DNA of 35,422 bases from Halobacteriales archaeon SW_7_65_23. GTDB taxonomy: Archaea > Halobacteriota > Halobacteria > Halobacteriales > Haloarculaceae. The notes beneath the pieces are model-generated. The model was not told where the DNA came from, ran no database searches, and was given only the letters and a program-made list of their open reading frames with translations. The translations under genes and the position numbers were made by a program. This document shows positions 32,067-35,422 of this stretch, in pieces. The number at the start of each line of letters is the position of its first letter. Position 1 is the first letter of the stretch. The stretch spans positions 34,629 to 70,050 of the forward strand of contig PXSQ01000049.1 in assembly GCA_003022725.1 (NCBI GenBank), given 5' to 3'.

Positions 32067-32174
32067 TACTGCCGGACGTGATTCCGTTCCCACCCGGGTA
32101 GCGCTCAGCATCTGAGACAACCGAAACCCCCAGTCCGAGCATCACTCGGAGTAACAGAGTCACGTCCGGCAGTG
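32067..32174. mobile_element. MITE-like element, family D, uninterrupted copy with one damaged tip
   Basis: This 108-bp element has a left tip TACTGCCGGACGTGA; the right tip reads TCACGTCCGGCAGTG, with the last base changed. The flanks are CTA and TTC, so no target repeat remains. It is the reverse complement of the outer part of 26982-27172 with several mismatches. It directly abuts a truncated metallophosphoesterase gene, which suggests a deletion at this element. Confidence 0.8.
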
Positions 32175-32189
32175 TTCGAACTCTTCGGG

Positions 32190-32326
32190 ATCGTCCTGCT
32201 TTGTACGAACACGTGTGTGGGCTCCCGGGCGGCGAGGCGGTCACTGATCGACACCAGCGTCTCGCGGATCGCGTCGGCGTGGCCCCGGCGGGCGTGGACG
32301 TCCGAAAGGATGCCGACGGTAGTCAC
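32190..32326 (-). pseudogene. Metallophosphoesterase, N-terminal fragment
   Basis: From a GTG at 32326 the frame reads TTVGILSDVHARRGHADAIR and on to RLAAREPTHVFV, which is the first metal motif (SDVHA) and first strand-helix unit of a calcineurin-type phosphoesterase. The GDLI and GNHD motifs expected next are absent: after about 40 residues the sequence becomes unrelated and enters the family D element. The remainder of the gene is not in the window, so this is a truncated remnant. It lies 12 bp from the stop of the ThDP enzyme gene on the same strand. Confidence 0.6.
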
Positions 32327-32338
32327 AGTCGCACCCCG

Positions 32339-34072
32339 TTACTCGTGGAGGCCGCCGACCGACTCGTAAAATGAGGAGGCGAGCTGGTCGGCCATGTCCT
32401 CCTCGCGATCGATACGGATGTCGAGCACGTGCGGTGTGTCGGCGGCCTTGCCCGCTTCAAGCGCCTCGCCGAGGTCGCCGGGCTCGGTGATCCGTTTGCC
32501 GACGGCGCCGAACGCCTCCGCCACTTTCAGGAAGTCAGTATCGTGGAACTCCACGCCCGCGATGTCGCTGTCCTCGTGCTGCATCTGCCGGACCATCCCG
32601 AGGCTGGTGTCGTTGAGCACGACGAACGTCGGTGCGACGCCGTACTCGACGGCGGTCTCGACGCTGTTCATCGTCATCGCGAACCCGCCGTCGCCGGCGA
32701 CGCCGATCACGTCCCTGTCGGTCGTCAGCGCCGCCGAGACCGCGGCGGGGACGGCCCAGCCCATCCCGCCGACGCCGCCGCTCCCGAAGTAGGTGCGAGT
32801 CGCGGGCGTCTGCAGGTAGTAGAGGAGCCAGAACCGGTTGTTGCCCGAGTCGGCGGTGACGATGGTGTCCGCGTCGACGGCGCCCTGGATTTCTTTCACA
32901 GCGCGCTGGGGTTTGATCGGGACGGCGTCGGACTCGCAGGCCGGCGCCGCGAACCACTCGCGGGCGTCGGCCGCGCGCTCGATCGCCCAGCCGCTGTCGG
33001 CGCCGCCAGCGTCGGTGAGCGCGGCGAGGCTCTCGGCGCCGCCAGCGTCGGCGAGCGCGGCAAGGCTCTCGGCGGCGTCGCCGATCAGCCCCACGTCGGC
33101 GGGGTACACCCAGCCCGCGTTGCGGGTGTCGATATCGGCGTGGATGATCGTCTGCTCGCCGGGCCGGATGAACTCCGGCGCCTGCCAGTTGGTGTCCATC
33201 GGGTTCATCCGACAGCCCACGACCAGCAGCGTATCGGCCTCGCTGACAATCCTGTTTGCGCCCTCATGGCCGAACGAGCCGATCACGCCCGCTGCGCGCT
33301 CGGCGGTCTCGGGGTACGTCGACTTCCCCAGGTAGGAGGTCGCGACCGCACAGTCGTACGCCTCGGCGACTGCGGCGAGTTCGTCGTAGGCCCCGGCGGC
33401 GTGGACACCGTTTCCCGCGACGATCACGGGTCGCTCGGCCGCTTCGAGGGCGTCGACGGCCGCGGCGACGTCGCCCTCCGTCGGCGCGGCGTCCCAGGTC
33501 CGGGCTTGTTCGCTCGCGTCCCACGTCGGCGGCGTCGGATCCTCGGGAACGTCCTCGGTGATGGCGTCGCCGTCGAAGATGACCGCCGTCGGCCCCGGGC
33601 GGTTGGCGACCGCGTGCTTGAACGCCAGTTGCACGGAGCGCAGCGTCTCCGTGGGGGTGCGCGGGAACCACCACTCCTTGGCGACGCCGTCGAGGATCGA
33701 GGGCAACGAGAGCCCGCCGTAGTCGCCGCGGGACTGCTGGTAGGGCGCCAGCGTCGAGTACTCGCCGCGCTCGGAGGCCTCCGTCAGCACGACCATCGGC
33801 GAGGAGGCCAGCCGTGCCTCCATCTGGCCCATCATGCCGAGGCTGCCGATCCACGGCCCCTGCCCCGCGAGGACGGCGGGTTCGCCAGTCAGTCGGCCGT
33901 GCACCTCGGCCATCACGCTGGCCTCGCGCTCGTCGCGGGGCCGCACGACGTCGACCTCGGAGTCGGGCAGGTACTCAAGCAGTTCGATCACGCGCCCGCC
34001 GGGGTAGCCAAAGAGGTACTCGACGTCCAGTTCCTCCAGGGTCGCAACGACGGCTGCTGCGGTCGAGGTCAT
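32339..34072 (-). CDS. Thiamine-diphosphate-dependent enzyme, acetolactate synthase-like
   Basis: This 577-residue protein has the three-domain layout of the IlvB family: PYR domain (LEELDVEYLFGYPGGRVIELLE, with the activating Glu in EREASVMAEVHGRLTG), central domain (PVIVAGNGVHAAGA..., IGSFGHEGANRI) and PP domain with the ThDP/Mg motif GDGGFAMTMNSVETAVEYGVAPTFVVLND. It is not a clear IlvB: the QxPxxxxG landmarks for FAD binding are weak, so it may be another decarboxylase or ligase. A 36-bp tandem duplication in the middle domain adds a 12-residue repeat. Its ATG overlaps by 4 bp the stop of a small upstream gene. Confidence 0.8.
   Translation of the reverse strand: MTSTAAAVVATLEELDVEYLFGYPGGRVIELLEYLPDSEVDVVRPRDEREASVMAEVHGRLTGEPAVLAGQGPWIGSLGMMGQMEARLASSPMVVLTEASERGEYSTLAPYQQSRGDYGGLSLPSILDGVAKEWWFPRTPTETLRSVQLAFKHAVANRPGPTAVIFDGDAITEDVPEDPTPPTWDASEQARTWDAAPTEGDVAAAVDALEAAERPVIVAGNGVHAAGAYDELAAVAEAYDCAVATSYLGKSTYPETAERAAGVIGSFGHEGANRIVSEADTLLVVGCRMNPMDTNWQAPEFIRPGEQTIIHADIDTRNAGWVYPADVGLIGDAAESLAALADAGGAESLAALTDAGGADSGWAIERAADAREWFAAPACESDAVPIKPQRAVKEIQGAVDADTIVTADSGNNRFWLLYYLQTPATRTYFGSGGVGGMGWAVPAAVSAALTTDRDVIGVAGDGGFAMTMNSVETAVEYGVAPTFVVLNDTSLGMVRQMQHEDSDIAGVEFHDTDFLKVAEAFGAVGKRITEPGDLGEALEAGKAADTPHVLDIRIDREEDMADQLASSFYESVGGLHE
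33002..33073. repeat. 36-bp tandem duplication in the ThDP enzyme gene
   Basis: Two consecutive 36-bp copies (33002-33037, 33038-33073) differ at two positions. They encode AESLAALTDAGG and AESLAALADAGG-like twelve-residue units, in frame, on the surface of the central domain. Confidence 0.85.
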
Positions 34073-34230
34073 CCGTCGACGTGGACCGTCTCCTCGACGA
34101 TCATGCGCTCGGTCGCCTCCATGTCGACGAACTCCGCGGCGTCGGCCTGCACCTCCTGGCCGACCTCTGAGTCGAGCGCCTCGTGGTCGTACCCGTCGGC
34201 TCGCATCATGAACTGGACCATCGTGACCAT
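34069..34230 (-). CDS. 53-residue acidic protein coupled to the ThDP enzyme
   Basis: This encodes MVTMVQFMMRADGYDHEALDSEVGQ... and ends in ATERMIVEETVHVDG. It is small, acidic and probably helical; no family is recognised. The ATG of the ThDP enzyme lies inside its stop (4-bp overlap), so it is translated together with it and may be a partner or regulatory peptide. The frame is open upstream; the ATG at 34230 avoids a low-complexity Arg/Ser-rich lead, but a start at the second or third Met is also possible. Confidence 0.55.
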   Translation of the reverse strand: MVTMVQFMMRADGYDHEALDSEVGQEVQADAAEFVDMEATERMIVEETVHVDG

Positions 34231-34346
34231 GGCATGTGCATCGCGTGCCCCGGACTTTGCTCTGTCGATGGGGCCTCGGGACGGTGTCTGGGAGTTCCGT
34301 GACGACTGCGATCGTTGTGACGGGGAAAGCTCTCGGCCGCGTCGCA

Positions 34347-35422
34347 TTATCCTTCTGCCTGTTCGCTCCCTGTCCTTTCCTGAACCACGCTGACCCCGTC
34401 GGTCATCCAGCAGCCCTCGTACCGTTCGGCGTCGGATCCGAGCCTGGTCAGCCTGAACTCGTAGCGTCCGGTCTCGGTGGCGTTCTCGAACGTGATGACC
34501 TCGACCCAGGCCGTGTCGCTGACCCGCTCCGGCGTGTACCTGACGCTGTCCCAGGAGAGCATCGGGGCGTAGGACCCGTCGCTGATCAGTCGGGCGTAGT
34601 CCCTGACACTGCCCACGGCCCGGCGGTTCGACGGCGACGCGAACCGTCGGACCGTCCGGATGCCGTCGTTTGTCGTCTCGTTGTTGTACTTCAGCGCGTT
34701 CATCTGGATCTGGACGACGTGGAGATACGACCGGTTACAGGTCGGTTCGAGGCCGACATCCCGGGTCGCAGACGCGGTTATCCGCGGCTGGTCGCTTCCG
34801 GCATCGGCATCGGTCTCCCCAGCTCCGTCTCCCTCGTCGATCGTCCGAACGACCGTCAGGTTCGCGGAGTCATCGCCGTCCCCCAGCGGCTCCGCGTCCG
34901 TGGCGGTGTCGTCCGTGACAGCGTCCTCGCCACCGAGAAGCGCGGTGATGGAGTCGCCAGCGCCGGCGACGTACACAGCGCCGGCACCCGCCACGAGGGC
35001 AACGAGCGCGAGCAGCCCCACCAGCACCACCGGCCGCCCGACCCAGCTCGGCGGAGACTCGCCCTGCGGCGGATTCTGCCGTGCTGGATCGCGGGCATTC
35101 GGCTCCGGGGCCGGCGGCAAGTCGGCATACCTGGTCGAGTACGCCGGCACTCCCAGTGTCCGGTCACACAGCGCCTGGGCTTCGTCGACCCGGAGTGCCC
35201 ACAGCAGCCGTTGCCGGAGATCCGACGGGGTGATGACCGTCGCATCGGCGTCGACGTCCGACGGTTCCTCGACCCTCGTCACGATCCCGTCGACTGCGGC
35301 CGGATCGATCCCCGGATCGGCGTCGGGCGCACCGACCAGCAGTTCGGTTCGGGGATCCGCTCCTGTGAGCGTGCGACCGGCGGGCGGATGGCCGAGACGT
35401 ATCTGCTCGGCCTCGACGGCGA
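34347..35422 (-). CDS. Membrane-anchored protein of unknown function (5' end outside window)
   Basis: The frame is open to the window edge, so the start lies beyond 35422 (a GTG at 35282 is possible but the upstream codons also look coding: PPAGRTLTGADPRTELLVGA). The visible 358 codons have a cytoplasmic part with TPSDLRQRLLWALRVDEAQALCDRTLGVP, a Pro-rich linker and one transmembrane helix (VVLVGLLALVALVAGAGAVYVAG). An acidic stalk follows, then an outer domain with single Cys residues (PTCNRSYLHVVQIQMNALKYNNET and RYEGCWMTDG) that could form a disulfide. I do not recognise the domain. It may be a sensor or cell-surface factor. Confidence 0.7.
   Translation of the reverse strand, partial: AVEAEQIRLGHPPAGRTLTGADPRTELLVGAPDADPGIDPAAVDGIVTRVEEPSDVDADATVITPSDLRQRLLWALRVDEAQALCDRTLGVPAYSTRYADLPPAPEPNARDPARQNPPQGESPPSWVGRPVVLVGLLALVALVAGAGAVYVAGAGDSITALLGGEDAVTDDTATDAEPLGDGDDSANLTVVRTIDEGDGAGETDADAGSDQPRITASATRDVGLEPTCNRSYLHVVQIQMNALKYNNETTNDGIRTVRRFASPSNRRAVGSVRDYARLISDGSYAPMLSWDSVRYTPERVSDTAWVEVITFENATETGRYEFRLTRLGSDAERYEGCWMTDGVSVVQERTGSEQAEG

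Overview
This window is haloarchaeal chromosome (class Halobacteria; genus not determinable by eye). The DNA is very GC-rich, the proteins are strongly acidic (Asp/Glu-rich), many genes have a TATA-like box about 25-30 bp before the start codon as in leaderless archaeal transcripts, and the gene set includes Pan, Mre11-Rad50, PurM, a TAT/lipobox lipoprotein and several small zinc-ribbon proteins typical of haloarchaea.

Layout. 1-2.2 kb: edge of a repeat element, a small zinc-finger gene, a nested repeat element, a GT81-like glycosyltransferase and a small DUF7123-type protein. 2.4-3.6 kb: a TRAM-domain protein and a YkgJ-type cysteine-cluster protein. 3.8-7.3 kb: a polar amino-acid ABC transporter operon on the minus strand (lipoprotein, permease, ATPase), in which the permease carries a 67-bp internal duplication and the ATPase is fused in frame to a zinc-ribbon membrane module. 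7.4-9.1 kb: repeat elements around an MBL-fold hydrolase and a small unknown protein. 9.1-12.1 kb: an ABC-2 exporter pair and purM. 12.4-18.4 kb: rad50-mre11, a winged-helix regulator and pan. 18.4-26.9 kb: MscS channel, UspA, DUF5816, a small protein, an orphan Cas4-like protein, threonylcarbamoyl-AMP synthase, a redoxin/glutaredoxin-like pair, a CNNM/CorC-type protein, a PitA-type phosphate permease and a broken membrane gene. 27-35.4 kb: an LssY-like membrane protein, DUF5817, an M24-family protein, a broken NAD-epimerase, a truncated metallophosphoesterase, a ThDP enzyme with a tiny upstream gene, and a membrane-anchored protein cut by the window end.

Two themes stand out. First, the window holds about ten short (75-190 bp) non-coding inverted-repeat elements (MITE-like) in several families. 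Most have tips reading TA(C/G)(T/G)G and are flanked by 3-bp TNA direct repeats; two are nested with a second element inside; and six of them end 0-10 bp downstream of a stop codon, twice with the target repeat being the stop codon itself. No transposase is present. Second, an unusual number of genes are damaged by small indels: rad50, mre11, mscS (twice), a GIDE-like membrane gene, an NAD-epimerase and a truncated metallophosphoesterase. These are either real decay, notably of both subunits of the Mre11-Rad50 complex, or sequence errors; read-level data would decide.
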